Shown here: in pieces, positions 45,748-54,621 of the stretch | How the letters are laid out: every line of letters begins with the position of its first letter | How positions within the stretch are numbered: position 1 is the stretch's first letter | Source: Planococcus donghaensis | GTDB lineage: Bacteria > Bacillota > Bacilli > Bacillales_A > Planococcaceae | Assembly: GCF_001687665.2 (NCBI RefSeq) | Contig: NZ_CP016543.2 | Location: forward strand, 1,984,001-2,048,000 | Length of the DNA: 64,000 nt | Direction: 5' to 3' | Program-made: the position numbers and the translations under genes | Notes under the pieces: generated by a model | Told to the model about the DNA's origin: nothing | Seen by the model: only the letters and a program-made list of their open reading frames with translations | Database searches by the model: none

Positions 45748-48267
45748 TTATTGGTTTAACTTCTCTTGTAAGTCATGAATCATTTGCAACGCTTGAAGCG
45801 GTGTCATTGCTGATACTTGTACATCTTTAATCGTTTGTAGGATTTCGTCCTTTTCTGTATCGGCTTCGTCAAAAAAGGACAATTGTTCAATTGTTTTTGG
45901 TTGTTGTTTTTTATCTTGCTCAAAAGTTTTTAATAACTCTCTTGCTCGCGCAAGTATTGGTTCAGGTAAATTGGCCAACTCTGCAACATGAATACCGTAA
46001 CTTTTATCCGCAGGGCCTTTTTTTACTTTATGAAGAAACACGACTTTGCCCGACTGCTCCATTGCGGCTACATGAACATTGTGTAGTTTTTCAAGAGAAT
46101 TTTCTAACGTTGTTAATTCGTGATAATGGGTAGAAAACAGTGTATTGGCCCCAATTTCACGATGAATGTATTCAATCATTGATTGAGCTAGCGCCATTCC
46201 GTCATATGTCGATGTACCACGGCCAATTTCATCAAACAGCAATAAGCTGTTTTTTGTCGCGTGCGTAATGGCATATTGTGATTCAAGCATTTCCACCATG
46301 AATGTACTTTGGCCAGAAACTAAGTCATCTGCTGCACCAATACGCGTGAAAATTTGATCGACTATCGGTAAATTCGCAGATTCAGCAGGTACATAACTCC
46401 CGATTTGAGCCAGTACAATTGTCAATGCAACTTGTCGCATATACGTACTTTTACCGGACATGTTGGGTCCAGTAATTAGTAACATGTTTTGATTTTCTGC
46501 AAGGACGCAGTCGTTCGGAACATAATGCTGTTTGTTGAGCATTTTCTCAACTACTGGGTGACGTCCTTCGATAATGGATATTTCATTTGAATCATTGAAA
46601 TCCGGTTTTACAAAACGGTATTTTTCCGCCACATTAGCAAAGCTTAAAAAGACGTCTAATCCACTTAGAGAAGAAGCTAAGCGTTGAATGCGGGAAATAT
46701 ATTGTTTGACTTCGTCTCGAATCGCTACAAATAACTCATATTCGAGTGCCAAACTTTCTTCTTCTGCCGTTAAAATCAAAGCTTCTTTTTCTTTTAGTTC
46801 AGGAGTGGTATAACGTTCAGCGTTCGCTAATGTTTGCTTTCGATCATAACGTTCTAAATCTGCTAAATGCATATTGGCTTTTGAAATTTCAATATAATAG
46901 CCAAAAATACGGTTATAGCCAATTTTCAATGACTTGATGCCCGTTAATTTGCGTTCTCTTTGCTCCAATTCAGCAATCCAGTCTTTACCGTTACGAGAAG
47001 CATCTCGAAATTCATCCAATCGCTCATGAAAACCGTCACGAATCACTCCACCTTCTTTTGAAGACAACGGAGGATTTTCACTAATCGCTTGCAGTAATTC
47101 ACAAACTTCAATACAACGATCTAGTTTCTCGCCAAATTCCAATAAAGCTGGATCTCCCGACTTCTCTAACTCTTCGATTAACATAGGTACTTTCTCTAGA
47201 GAACTGCGAAGCTGTGCTAAATCTCTTCCACTAGCACTCCCAAAGGCGATTCGCCCAGATAAACGTTCTAGGTCATAAACTTCTTTCAACAAGCCTTGAA
47301 GCTCTACACGCACGAAATAGTGCTCGATCAATGCCGTTACCATTTGTTGGCGTTCTTCAATCATTCGTTTGTTGGCTAACGGTTGATGCAACCACTGCTT
47401 TAATTTCCGGCTCCCCATCGCTGTCATTGTTTCATCCAACAGCCACAGTAACGTTCCTTTTGTTTCATTGCCCCGAATCGATTGCAGCAATTCCAAATTT
47501 CGTTTGGAATGAAAATCAATGCTCAACAATTGATTGTTTTCTTTATAAGCAAAAGCTTGGATGTGGTCTAACGATTGTTTTTGCGTACGAGCAATATACG
47601 TCATTAATCGGTGACAACTTGTTTGTAAATCTTCTGGACAATCTATAGTCAACGATGCATTCATCTGATACGCATCTTCCATCGTCTCAATCGACAAAAC
47701 TAAATCTTGTTCTTCTTCTGTTAACAAGACAAACAATTGCTCGGAAACGACTAGTTCACGAATGCTTAAAGAACGCAGCTCCTGAAGCAATGCTTTTTCC
47801 GTTCCCATTATGTACGTCGCTGTCGATTCACCTGTACTAATATCCACATACGACAAAGCAAAACCGTCTGTTAATTCATCGGCAGCAGCTAAAAAGACAT
47901 TAGATTTAGAATCCACACTTTTTCCTTCTGTATGTGTACCAGGCGTGATTAAACGGACGACCTCACGCTTCACAACGCCTTTAGTCGTTTTTGGGTCTTC
48001 TACTTGTTCACATATGGCCACTTTATGACCTTTTAAAATTAACTGATCAATATAGTTTTTGGCCGCATGGTGAGGCACGCCACACATCGGAATCCGGTCA
48101 TCGCCATTTCCTCCACGTGCAGTTAACGTAATTTCGAGTAGTTGAGATGCCTTAATCGCATCATCATAAAACAATTCATAAAAATCGCCTAAACGGAAAA
48201 ACAAAAATGCATCTAAGTATTCGGATTTCACTTGAAAATATTGTTGCATCATTGGTGTCGGTGCCAT
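45748..48267 (-). CDS. mutS: DNA mismatch repair protein MutS
   Basis: An 839-residue mismatch sensor. The mismatch-contact segment is 'YLDAFLFFRLGDFYELF' near residue 20 (Phe-x-Glu inside), and the ATPase holds Walker A 'GPNMSGKSTYMRQ' near 600, 'DEIGRGTSTYDG' near 678 and 'FSTHYHEL'. It heads mutSL. In B. subtilis cotE separates it from ricA; here only a terminator and a repeat remnant lie between. Confidence 0.98.
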   Translation of the reverse strand: MAPTPMMQQYFQVKSEYLDAFLFFRLGDFYELFYDDAIKASQLLEITLTARGGNGDDRIPMCGVPHHAAKNYIDQLILKGHKVAICEQVEDPKTTKGVVKREVVRLITPGTHTEGKSVDSKSNVFLAAADELTDGFALSYVDISTGESTATYIMGTEKALLQELRSLSIRELVVSEQLFVLLTEEEQDLVLSIETMEDAYQMNASLTIDCPEDLQTSCHRLMTYIARTQKQSLDHIQAFAYKENNQLLSIDFHSKRNLELLQSIRGNETKGTLLWLLDETMTAMGSRKLKQWLHQPLANKRMIEERQQMVTALIEHYFVRVELQGLLKEVYDLERLSGRIAFGSASGRDLAQLRSSLEKVPMLIEELEKSGDPALLEFGEKLDRCIEVCELLQAISENPPLSSKEGGVIRDGFHERLDEFRDASRNGKDWIAELEQRERKLTGIKSLKIGYNRIFGYYIEISKANMHLADLERYDRKQTLANAERYTTPELKEKEALILTAEEESLALEYELFVAIRDEVKQYISRIQRLASSLSGLDVFLSFANVAEKYRFVKPDFNDSNEISIIEGRHPVVEKMLNKQHYVPNDCVLAENQNMLLITGPNMSGKSTYMRQVALTIVLAQIGSYVPAESANLPIVDQIFTRIGAADDLVSGQSTFMVEMLESQYAITHATKNSLLLFDEIGRGTSTYDGMALAQSMIEYIHREIGANTLFSTHYHELTTLENSLEKLHNVHVAAMEQSGKVVFLHKVKKGPADKSYGIHVAELANLPEPILARARELLKTFEQDKKQQPKTIEQLSFFDEADTEKDEILQTIKDVQVSAMTPLQALQMIHDLQEKLNQ

Positions 48268-48329
48268 TTAAAAAACCTCTTTCAAATCGATTCGTCGTTT
48301 CTCCATTATACCAAATATAAAGGCGGAAA

Positions 48330-48368
48330 AGAAAAAACTGAAAGAGCTTTGGCTCTTTCAGTTTTTTC
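48330..48368 (-). terminator. Terminator of ricA
   Basis: ACTGAAAGAGCC and GGCTCTTTCAGT (minus-strand reading) form a stem of about 12 bp followed by TTTTTTCTTTTCC. It also has T residues on the plus strand. Confidence 0.9.
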
Positions 48369-48404
48369 TGTTTAAATGCGTTTCTATTCACGCATGTATT
48401 TCGT

Positions 48405-48462
48405 TATAACGACCAGATTGTCTTATGCCGTCGAGGCTTAACGGTCGTTTACGCTTTTCTAG
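48405..48462. repeat. Partial copy of the AGAAAAGCG repeat family
   Basis: On the minus strand it reads CTAGAAAAGCGTAAACGACC, then GGCATAAGACAATCTGGTCG. The ends ACGACC and GGTCGT are complementary. It is a shortened unit between ricA and its terminator. Confidence 0.72.
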
Positions 48463-48891
48463 TTACCCGCAGCTTCCTGGTTTGTCGTTGCGAACTTTCG
48501 ATCCTGTTTCGCCGCGTAACAAGTCGCCACCTGTTTCCGTGATAATGTTGTTTGTAACTTGGTTCGCAATAGCAGTTGAGACCATTTGCAACAATGAGTT
48601 AACATCGCTTTGCGATTGTTTAAATTCTTGAACGATTGGCACTGCGTCAATTTCTTCTTCGATTTTGGCAATTTTGCCTTCGATTAAATTTAATGCACGC
48701 TCTTTGCCATATGCTTGGAAGTTTACTGCTTGTTTTTGCAAGCTTTTCAAGCTAGCGATTTTCTCACGAATTTGTTGGTTTTCGTTAATTTGTGCTTCTG
48801 CACGTTTAAAGAAATCTACTTCTTCTGTTGCTGCGATCATATCGGCAACTTCGCGTGCTTTGTCGACGATTTCTTGTTTTGTGTATGTCAT
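48463..48891 (-). CDS. ricA: RicA (YmcA), Y-complex component
   Basis: A 142-residue helical protein of the YlbF/YmcA family ('EIVDKAREVADMIAATEEVDFFKRAEAQI') with the YmcA C-terminal 'TGGDLLRGETGS' and a final Cys. With RicF and RicT it forms an Fe-S complex that steers RNase Y-dependent mRNA maturation and, in B. subtilis, competence and biofilm decisions. RNase Y itself is encoded nearby. The start at 48891 directly follows the presumed miaB relic by two bases and has only a weak site (GGGTG). Confidence 0.9.
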   Translation of the reverse strand: MTYTKQEIVDKAREVADMIAATEEVDFFKRAEAQINENQQIREKIASLKSLQKQAVNFQAYGKERALNLIEGKIAKIEEEIDAVPIVQEFKQSQSDVNSLLQMVSTAIANQVTNNIITETGGDLLRGETGSKVRNDKPGSCG

Positions 48892-48893
48892 TT

Positions 48894-48992
48894 TTAAACA
48901 CCCATTTCTTGGCCCGCTGCAGCTTCTTGTTGTTCACCGTTTTGCGGCCATGTTTTAGTTTCGGTAAATCAGACTTCGACATCTTTATTTGA
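48894..48992 (-). pseudogene. miaB: Probable 3' remnant of miaB
   Basis: Ending two bases before ricA, the minus strand reads, after an in-frame TGA, 'FTETKTWPQNGEQQ' and a tail ending 'GQEMGV' plus TAA. MiaB proteins end their TRAM domain with a closely similar 'ITEAKTW.L.GE' segment, and miaB lies directly before ricA in B. subtilis. Upstream of the TGA only 'NKDVEV' is plausible, and no radical-SAM part exists in the 300 bases to ymdB. It is therefore read as the tail of a largely deleted miaB. The match is short, so confidence is moderate. Confidence 0.5.
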
Positions 48993-49212
48993 AGTACAAA
49001 ACCTAACTGTGCAATTACATACAGTATGGTTCTTCCTTTTGATAGTACGTTAATCATTTTTGAAACCTTATGACCTGTTCGAGTTTCCGAAAGAAATGAT
49101 TATCCATTTCCACAAAAATTCTTTTTACTCACTCTCTCATTATACTGAAAATGAGGCTTGCACTTCAAGGTCTCTGCTCTAATTGTCGAAGTTTCGTCAC
49201 GAAGCTATAAAT
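48993..49212. other. Non-coding stretch between the miaB remnant and ymdB
   Basis: About 220 bases hold no convincing gene. A reading beginning ATG-ATT-AAC near 49057 (minus strand) crosses the remnant and the ricA start in another frame and has no family likeness. The section 49080-49150 is AT-rich and could hold the ricA promoter. I see no strong terminator after ymdB. Confidence 0.4.
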
Positions 49213-50010
49213 TTATCCTCGGAATGGATAATCTTCATTGATATAAACACGCTCAAAGCTTGTCGCTTTACCCGTTTGATCATCCACTTCTGTGAAAAAT
49301 CCACTTACAACTGAACGGCCACGTTTCGGCACTTCAAATCGAGTTGGCATATTCGTTTTAAAACGATACAACACAGCTTCTTTGTTCATACCTAATATTT
49401 CATCATATGGTCCTGTCATACCCACATCTGAGATATACGCAGTACCATTTGGTAATATGCGTGCATCAGCAGTTTGAACATGCGTATGAGTTCCAACGAC
49501 CACTGAAGCGCGGCCATCTAAATGCCACCCCATCGCAATTTTTTCACTTGTTGCTTCTGCGTGGAAATCGACAAATACTAATGGCGAAATGGCTTTAGCT
49601 TCGGCTACAAGCTCATCTGCTTTTTGGAATGGGTCTTCATGAGGCGGCAAAAAAACACGTCCATGTAAATTTATAACCGATAAGGTTTGGCCATTTTTGG
49701 TGACTGTAGCCATGCCACGACCTGGTGCTTCATCTGAAAAGTTTGCTGGACGAATCAAGTAATCAACTTCATCAATAAAATCAAAAATCTCTTTTTGATC
49801 CCAAGTATGGTTGCCCATTGTTACCATATCGACACCCATAAATAACAAGTCTTGATAAATGGCTTTCGTAATTCCGCGTCCTGCTGCTGCGTTTTCACCA
49901 TTTGCAATAATGACGTCTGGTGCATACTTTCTTTTTAATCTCGGTAAATACGATTCTAGTGCATCTCTTCCGATTGATCCGACAATATCTCCAATAAATA
50001 AAATTTTCAC
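49213..50010 (-). CDS. ymdB: YmdB metallophosphoesterase
   Basis: A 265-residue YmdB-family phosphodiesterase. Metal and active-site segments are 'FIGDIVGSIGR' near residue 5, 'IANGENAAAGRG' near 35, 'MGNHTWDQKE' near 65, 'DFHAEATSEK' near 148 and 'GTHTHVQTAD' near 173. In B. subtilis it hydrolyses 2',3'-cyclic nucleotides, lowers RNase Y activity and is needed for biofilm-type expression. It starts with GTG behind AAAGGTGAG. It follows rny after a terminator. Confidence 0.96.
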   Translation of the reverse strand: MKILFIGDIVGSIGRDALESYLPRLKRKYAPDVIIANGENAAAGRGITKAIYQDLLFMGVDMVTMGNHTWDQKEIFDFIDEVDYLIRPANFSDEAPGRGMATVTKNGQTLSVINLHGRVFLPPHEDPFQKADELVAEAKAISPLVFVDFHAEATSEKIAMGWHLDGRASVVVGTHTHVQTADARILPNGTAYISDVGMTGPYDEILGMNKEAVLYRFKTNMPTRFEVPKRGRSVVSGFFTEVDDQTGKATSFERVYINEDYPFRG

Positions 50011-50033
50011 AAACTCACCTTTTTTCCATAAGA

Positions 50034-50072
50034 AAAAGGCTTCTTTGAATAGACATTCATCGAAGCCTTACT
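50034..50072 (-). terminator. Terminator between rny and ymdB
   Basis: AAGGCTTC and GAAGCCTT form a stem with a longer loop, followed on the minus strand by TTTTCTTATGG. It may only attenuate, since ymdB lies 24 bases further. Confidence 0.75.
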
Positions 50073-50076
50073 CTTA

Positions 50077-51636
50077 TTATTTTGCGTATTCAACTGCTCT
50101 AGTTTCTCTAATAACCGTCACTTTGATATGACCTGGATAATCCAGCTCTTCTTCAATCCGTTTCCGGATGTCTCGAGCTAAACGATGCGCCGTCATGTCA
50201 TCAATTTGTTCAGGTCGCACCATGATGCGAATTTCACGTCCCGCTTGAATAGCGAATGATTTCTCTACGCCTTCATACGACTCGGAAATTTCTTCAAGTT
50301 TTTCTAGGCGACGAATGTAGTTTTCCAATGTTTCACTTCTTGCACCTGGACGAGCAGCTGACAATGCATCTGCTGCTGCTACGATGACAGAAATGATTGA
50401 AGTCGCTTCTGTGTCACCGTGATGGGAAGCAATACTGTTTATCACTACAGGATGTTCTTTGTATTTAGTTCCAAGTTCTACACCGATCTCTACGTGACTG
50501 CCTTCTACTTCATGATCGATTGCTTTACCAATGTCATGTAAAAGTCCAGCACGACGAGCAAGTGTAACGTCTTCTCCAAGTTCAGCTGCCATTAAGCCTG
50601 ACAAGAATGCTACTTCCACAGAGTGCTTCAGTACATTTTGTCCATAACTTGTACGGTAACGAAGGCGTCCAAGAATTTTGATCAAATCAGGATGTAAGTT
50701 ATGAACACCTACGTCAAATGTGGTTTGTTCCCCAATTTCACGAATTTGTTCATCCACTTCACGTCTGGACTTCTCAACCATTTCTTCGATGCGCGCTGGA
50801 TGGATACGGCCATCTGATACCAGTTTTTCAAGAGCCAATCGAGCCGTTTCGCGACGAATTGGATCAAATCCTGATAGAATAACCGCTTCTGGTGTATCAT
50901 CGATGATTAAATCGATTCCGGTTAAGGTTTCAAGCGTACGGATGTTACGCCCTTCACGCCCAATGATACGACCTTTCATTTCATCGTTTGGCAAGTTTAC
51001 TACCGACACAGTAGTTTCTGCTACATGGTCTGCTGCAAATCGTTGCATCGCCAATGATAAAATGTTTTTCGCTTTTTTGTCCGATTCTTCTTTAGCACGA
51101 GCTTCTGACTCTTTCATCATTACCGCAATATCCGTTGAAAGTTCTTTCTCAACATCTTGCAAGATAATTGATTTGGCTTCTTCTCGTGTCAAAGATGAGA
51201 TTCGTTCCATTTCAGATTGCTGCTGTCGGACTAACTCTTCGGCTTTGCTCTCCATCTGTTCAATATGCTGTTGTTTTTCTGAGAGCGTTTCGTCTTTACG
51301 TTCTAGACTCGCTTCTCTTTTGTTTAATGCATCATCCTTGCGATCCAAATTTTCTTCTCTCTGCAACAACCGATTCTCTTGTCTTTGTAGTTCAGAACGG
51401 CGTTCCCGAATTTCAGATTCTGTTTCAGTACGCAATTTATGATTTTCGTCTTTCGCTTCCAATAATGCTTCTTTTTTCAGCGCTTCAGCTTCTCGTTTTG
51501 CATCTTCGACTATTTGCTCCGCAGAGTTTTTAGCGCCTGCAATATTGGAATCGTTTGCTTTTTTTAATGCAAAATAACCAACAACTACACCGACGATGAT
51601 ACCAAGCAAAGCGAAGATGAACTCATTAATACCCAT
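50077..51636 (-). CDS. rny: Ribonuclease Y
   Basis: A 519-residue membrane-anchored endoribonuclease. An N-terminal helix ('[19 protein letters not shown]') is followed by a long coiled coil (about 30-200), a KH domain ('[17 protein letters not shown]') and an HD domain with '[15 protein letters not shown]'. RNase Y starts decay and processing of many mRNAs and is the target of the Ric complex. GAGGAGGTG precedes the ATG. It has a consensus promoter upstream. Confidence 0.97.
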   Translation of the reverse strand: MGINEFIFALLGIIVGVVVGYFALKKANDSNIAGAKNSAEQIVEDAKREAEALKKEALLEAKDENHKLRTETESEIRERRSELQRQENRLLQREENLDRKDDALNKREASLERKDETLSEKQQHIEQMESKAEELVRQQQSEMERISSLTREEAKSIILQDVEKELSTDIAVMMKESEARAKEESDKKAKNILSLAMQRFAADHVAETTVSVVNLPNDEMKGRIIGREGRNIRTLETLTGIDLIIDDTPEAVILSGFDPIRRETARLALEKLVSDGRIHPARIEEMVEKSRREVDEQIREIGEQTTFDVGVHNLHPDLIKILGRLRYRTSYGQNVLKHSVEVAFLSGLMAAELGEDVTLARRAGLLHDIGKAIDHEVEGSHVEIGVELGTKYKEHPVVINSIASHHGDTEATSIISVIVAAADALSAARPGARSETLENYIRRLEKLEEISESYEGVEKSFAIQAGREIRIMVRPEQIDDMTAHRLARDIRKRIEEELDYPGHIKVTVIRETRAVEYAK

Positions 51637-51727
51637 TCGGACACCTCCTCTTGCTATTGATTTGTTTTCATTTTAAAAGATGAATGATCAAACTTGTTTC
51701 ACTACAACTATTTTAAAATTAGTAAAT

Positions 51728-51747
51728 TATACAATTTTAATTGTATA
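51728..51747. promoter_or_regulatory. 20-bp perfect palindrome over the rny -10 region
   Basis: TATACAATTTTAATTGTATA is perfectly self-complementary and overlaps the -10 element and probable start site of rny. It could be an operator or a structured 5' end. I know of no regulator with this site. Confidence 0.6.
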
Positions 51748-51768
51748 GATGGACTTATGTCGTGTCAA
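51740..51768 (-). promoter_or_regulatory. Sigma-A promoter of rny
   Basis: On the minus strand TTGACA, 17 bases and TACAAT are followed by an untranslated leader of about 95 bases before rny. Confidence 0.85.
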
Positions 51769-51771
51769 CCC

Positions 51772-51862
51772 AGGAAAGCGGAAGTAGCAGTCTTGAGCCA
51801 AGGGGAAGTTAGCAACACGTTCGCATTAATGAATACACGCGTTTCTGCTGTGCGCTAACTTT
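51772..51862. repeat. Degenerate repeat-family fragment upstream of rny
   Basis: GGAAAGCGGAAGTAGC resembles the AGAAAAGCG opening of the intergenic repeats. AGTTAGC at about 51807 is mirrored by GCTAACT at about 51855, giving a 7-bp closing stem. It is tentative. Confidence 0.4.
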
Positions 51863-51895
51863 ACGAAATTTACTATAGTAAAAAAGCCGCAAAGC

Positions 51896-51900
51896 TTTTT
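51896..51900. repeat. Target-site duplication, left copy
   Basis: TTTTT directly precedes the left end TGAACTG; the same five bases follow the right end at 53333-53337. The low complexity makes the exact length uncertain. Confidence 0.6.
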
Positions 51901-51952
51901 TGAACTGCACCGAAATTGTTAGACACAACTAACAATGGAGGTGCAGTTTTTT

Positions 51953-52462
51953 ATGGCGAAATTTAAAGTTGAAGATAAGATACGCGCTGTTCGGGAGTAT
52001 TTAACTGGGCATGACTCGATGAATGAAGTCGCTAAGCGGTATGGGGTAAACAAAAGAGGATTCCATCAATGGATTGAGCTGTACCAACATCACGGCGTAG
52101 AGGGATTGATGAAACGCTATACAAACTATACACCTGAGTTTAAGATGGACGTATTAAACTTTATGAACGATACCGGGGCGTCCCCTATGAAAGCAGCTGC
52201 TGTTTTCAATATCCCTTCCAGAACGACCGTGATGAAATGGGAGAAAGCACTTGATCAAAGTGGCATGGACGCCCTTATTTCAAAACAAAGGGGGCATCCA
52301 TCCATGAAAGAGAAATCCAAAAAACCTGTGTCACCAAAGAAACCAACCGAATCACTTCAAGAAGAAGTCGAACGGCTGCGCATGGAGAATGCGTATTTAA
52401 AAAAGTTAAATGCCTTAGTGAAGGAAAAAGAACTGTCACAGCGCAACTCAAAGCGCAAGTAA
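51953..52462 (+). CDS. IS3-family transposase OrfA
   Basis: A 169-residue protein with two helix-turn-helix units ('MNEVAKRYGVNKRGFHQWIELY' and 'ASPMKAAAVFNIPSRTTVMKWEKAL') and a C-terminal leucine-zipper-like stretch ('LQEEVERLRMENAYLKKL'). It binds the inverted repeats. The start at ATG 51953 has GGAGGTG. The doubled HTH matches the IS150 subgroup. Confidence 0.92.
   Translation: MAKFKVEDKIRAVREYLTGHDSMNEVAKRYGVNKRGFHQWIELYQHHGVEGLMKRYTNYTPEFKMDVLNFMNDTGASPMKAAAVFNIPSRTTVMKWEKALDQSGMDALISKQRGHPSMKEKSKKPVSPKKPTESLQEEVERLRMENAYLKKLNALVKEKELSQRNSKRK
52399..52405 (+). promoter_or_regulatory. Programmed -1 frameshift heptamer
   Basis: A-AAA-AAG lies in phase with the OrfA codons (TTA-AAA-AAG). 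Slippage by -1 enters the orfB frame, open from here to 53301. This motif is the usual slippery site of IS3-family elements. Confidence 0.8.
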
Positions 52463-53301
52463 TCTATGAGCTAAGGCATGATTTCAAGGTCGTTGACCTC
52501 ATCAAGATAGCGTCCATTCCTAGAAGTACCTATTATTATTGGATCAAACATCACACTCGTCCCGACAAATACAAAGAGGCAAAAGAAGCGATTGCCGTTA
52601 TCTTTCATGCACACAAGGGACGATATGGACATCGGAATATCCAAATCGAATTAGGGAAAATAGGAATCCACCTGGATCCAAAAACGGTATTGAAATTGAT
52701 GAAAGTAATCGGTCTCGCCTGCCGGGTTCGGATGAAGAAATACCGTTCCTATCGTGGCAATGTGGGAACAGCGGCACCGAATATCCTGAACCGAGATTTC
52801 TCAGCTGAGAAACCAAATCAAAAATGGGTAACCGATGTGACGGAGTTCTCTCTTTTCGGGCAGAAGCTCTATCTATCACCTGTACTGGACCTGTACAACA
52901 GCGAAATCATCGCTTACACCATCCAGAGCCGGCCGACGTATGACCTGGTTTCCACCATGCTTGAACAAGCCTTGAAACGCCTCGACCCAAAAGATGAGCT
53001 TGTGCTCCATTCGGATCAGGGCTGGCATTATCAGATGAAGAAATACCAGATGGCATTGAGCAACCGGAACGTCACCCAAAGCATGTCCCGTAAGGGGAAC
53101 TGTCTCGACAACGCCGTGATCGAAAATTTCTTTGGCATCCTGAAGACGGAACTCCTCTACTTGCAGGAATTTGAAAGTCTTGAACACTTCCGCCAGGAAC
53201 TGGATGACTATATGATTTACTACAATCAGAAACGAATGAAGAAGAAATTAAAAAACATGAGTCCGGTTGAATACCGGACTCATGTACAACAAGCTGCTTA
53301 A
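52402..53301 (+). CDS. IS3-family transposase OrfB (frameshift product, DDE domain)
   Basis: The reading frame is open for 299 codons downstream of the slippery site. It begins with the HTH-21-like 'ELRHDFKVVDLIKIASIPRSTYYYW' and has an rve integrase domain with catalytic Asp in 'WVTDVTEF', Asp in 'LHSDQGWHY' and Glu in 'DNAVIENFFG'. All three acidic residues are present, so it looks functional. An internal ATG at 52690 would omit the N-terminal third and is not a credible start. Confidence 0.9.
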   Translation, partial: KVKCLSEGKRTVTAQLKAQVIYELRHDFKVVDLIKIASIPRSTYYYWIKHHTRPDKYKEAKEAIAVIFHAHKGRYGHRNIQIELGKIGIHLDPKTVLKLMKVIGLACRVRMKKYRSYRGNVGTAAPNILNRDFSAEKPNQKWVTDVTEFSLFGQKLYLSPVLDLYNSEIIAYTIQSRPTYDLVSTMLEQALKRLDPKDELVLHSDQGWHYQMKKYQMALSNRNVTQSMSRKGNCLDNAVIENFFGILKTELLYLQEFESLEHFRQELDDYMIYYNQKRMKKKLKNMSPVEYRTHVQQAA

Positions 53302-53370
53302 TTTTTTTGTCTAACTTTTTTGGGTCAGTTCATTTTTGCTTAGCGGCTTTTCCCAATTTATAAACGACTT

Positions 53371-54432
53371 TTAGTTATCGTCTTCATCTAACAAAAGATT
53401 AAAGTCTTCTGGTTCTTCTTTGCTTGCAGCAATTGTATACGTAGCTGCTGCCATGCCATAAGATTCACGGATTTTGTTAGAAATCTCATTACGGATTTCT
53501 GGATTTTTAAGCAAGAATTGCTTAACATTTTCACGGCCTTGACCGATTCGTTCTTCGTTATATGAATACCATGAACCGCTCTTTTGAATAATTTCCAAAT
53601 CAGAACCGATATCGACGATTTCGCCTTCACGCGAAATCCCTTTTCCGTACATAATGTCTACTTCAGCAGTACGGAACGGTGGAGCTACCTTGTTTTTCAC
53701 AATTTTAATCTTCGTTCTGTTACCAATGATTTCTGTGCCTGATTTTAATGCTTCTGCACGACGTACTTCTAAACGAACAGACGAATAGAATTTCAATGCG
53801 CGACCACCAGGTGTTGTTTCTGGGTTACCAAACATTACACCAATTTTCTCACGAATTTGGTTAATGAAAATAACAATGGTATTAGACTTGTTAATAACAC
53901 CAGATAATTTACGAAGAGCTTGAGACATTAAACGAGCTTGTAATCCCATATGAGAGTCGCCCATTTCACCTTCGATTTCAGCTTTTGGTACTAATGCTGC
54001 TACTGAATCGACTACGACGATATCAACTGCTCCACTACGAACAAGAGCTTCGGCAATTTCAAGTGCTTGCTCTCCTGTATCCGGTTGAGACAATAGTAAC
54101 TCATCAATATTTACTCCAAGGTTCTTTGCATAAACTGGATCTAATGCGTGCTCTGCATCGATAAAGGCAGCTGTTCCGCCTGTAGCTTGTACTTCTGCAA
54201 TAGCATGAAGAGAAACAGTTGTTTTACCTGAACTTTCAGGACCGTATACTTCGATTACACGCCCACGTGGATATCCGCCTATTCCTAGTGCTGTATCCAA
54301 TGCAAGTGAACCACTTGAAACTGATGATATATTGCGGTCGGAATTTTCCCCTAATTTCATAACAGAACCTTTACCAAATTGCTTTTCTATTTGTTTTAAC
54401 GCCATATCTAATGCTGCTTTACGATCGCTCAA
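53371..54432 (-). CDS. recA: Recombinase RecA
   Basis: A 353-residue recombinase: Walker A 'GPESSGKTT' near residue 65, '[22 protein letters not shown]' homologous segment (loop L1), '[19 protein letters not shown]' (loop L2), and an acidic C terminus. It pairs homologous DNA and triggers LexA self-cleavage. It starts with TTG at 54432 behind GGAGGAT. An SOS box and promoter lie upstream. Confidence 0.98.
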   Translation of the reverse strand: MSDRKAALDMALKQIEKQFGKGSVMKLGENSDRNISSVSSGSLALDTALGIGGYPRGRVIEVYGPESSGKTTVSLHAIAEVQATGGTAAFIDAEHALDPVYAKNLGVNIDELLLSQPDTGEQALEIAEALVRSGAVDIVVVDSVAALVPKAEIEGEMGDSHMGLQARLMSQALRKLSGVINKSNTIVIFINQIREKIGVMFGNPETTPGGRALKFYSSVRLEVRRAEALKSGTEIIGNRTKIKIVKNKVAPPFRTAEVDIMYGKGISREGEIVDIGSDLEIIQKSGSWYSYNEERIGQGRENVKQFLLKNPEIRNEISNKIRESYGMAAATYTIAASKEEPEDFNLLLDEDDN

Positions 54433-54476
54433 AAGAAATCCTCCTCTAAATGAAAACCTATTTTCTATCTGTTTCT

Positions 54477-54505
54477 AGTATACTAGCTTATTGAGAAATA
54501 CACAA
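54477..54505 (-). promoter_or_regulatory. Sigma-A promoter of recA
   Basis: On the minus strand TTGTGT, a 17-base spacer and TATACT precede recA by about 45 bases. Confidence 0.75.
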
Positions 54506-54513
54506 GAAAAAAG

Positions 54514-54527
54514 CGAACGTTTATTCG
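54514..54527. promoter_or_regulatory. LexA (SOS) box of recA
   Basis: CGAACGTTTATTCG matches CGAAC-N4-GTTCG at 9 of 10 defined positions. It lies just upstream of the recA -35 element. Confidence 0.82.
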
Positions 54528-54588
54528 GTTATTTATTTTTAAAACTTATTTTTAAACGTCCTATTTCACGCATTTCCCGATTTTGGCA

Positions 54589-54621
54589 ATAAAAAAACAC
54601 GCAAAATTAAATTTTGCGTGC
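54589..54621 (-). terminator. Terminator overlapping the cinA stop codon
   Basis: GCACGCAAAATTT and AATTTTGCGTG form an 11-bp stem, followed on the minus strand by TTTTTTTATT. The first arm encodes the last CinA residues (Ala-Arg-Lys-Ile). Confidence 0.9.

Larger units (their letters stand above)
51901..53332 (+). mobile_element. Complete IS3-family insertion sequence (IS150-like)
   Basis: The 1432-bp element starts TGAACTGCACCGAAATTGTT and ends with the inverted match TGTCTAACTTTTTTGGGTCA-GTTCA. The 25-bp ends agree at about 19 positions, both finishing GTTAGACA inward. It carries overlapping orfA and orfB with a slippery heptamer, and an intact DDE set. Its codon use and GC content in orfB are visibly higher than its neighbours', consistent with recent arrival. 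Only one copy is in the window. Confidence 0.92.
51880..53351 (-). terminator. recA terminator split by the IS element
   Basis: AAAAAAGCCGCAAAGC at 51880-51895 and GCTTAGCGGCTTTT at 53338-53351 are complementary. Joined through TTTTT they give a hairpin with a 9-bp GC-rich stem base, a 4-bp extension and a T-tract on the minus strand, directly after recA. The insertion lies in the loop. The original transcript end has thus been replaced by about 1.4 kb of IS sequence in antisense. Confidence 0.85.

Noticed and set aside
48806..49057. A basic 83-residue reading frame across the ricA start
   Set aside because: It overlaps ricA in another frame, lacks a ribosome-binding site and shows no conserved pattern. 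The alternative frame with the MiaB-like ending explains the region better.
52690..53301. A truncated transposase beginning at the ATG at 52690
   Set aside because: The same frame is open and IS3-like for about 95 codons upstream to the slippery heptamer, so the gene is complete and frameshift-expressed.
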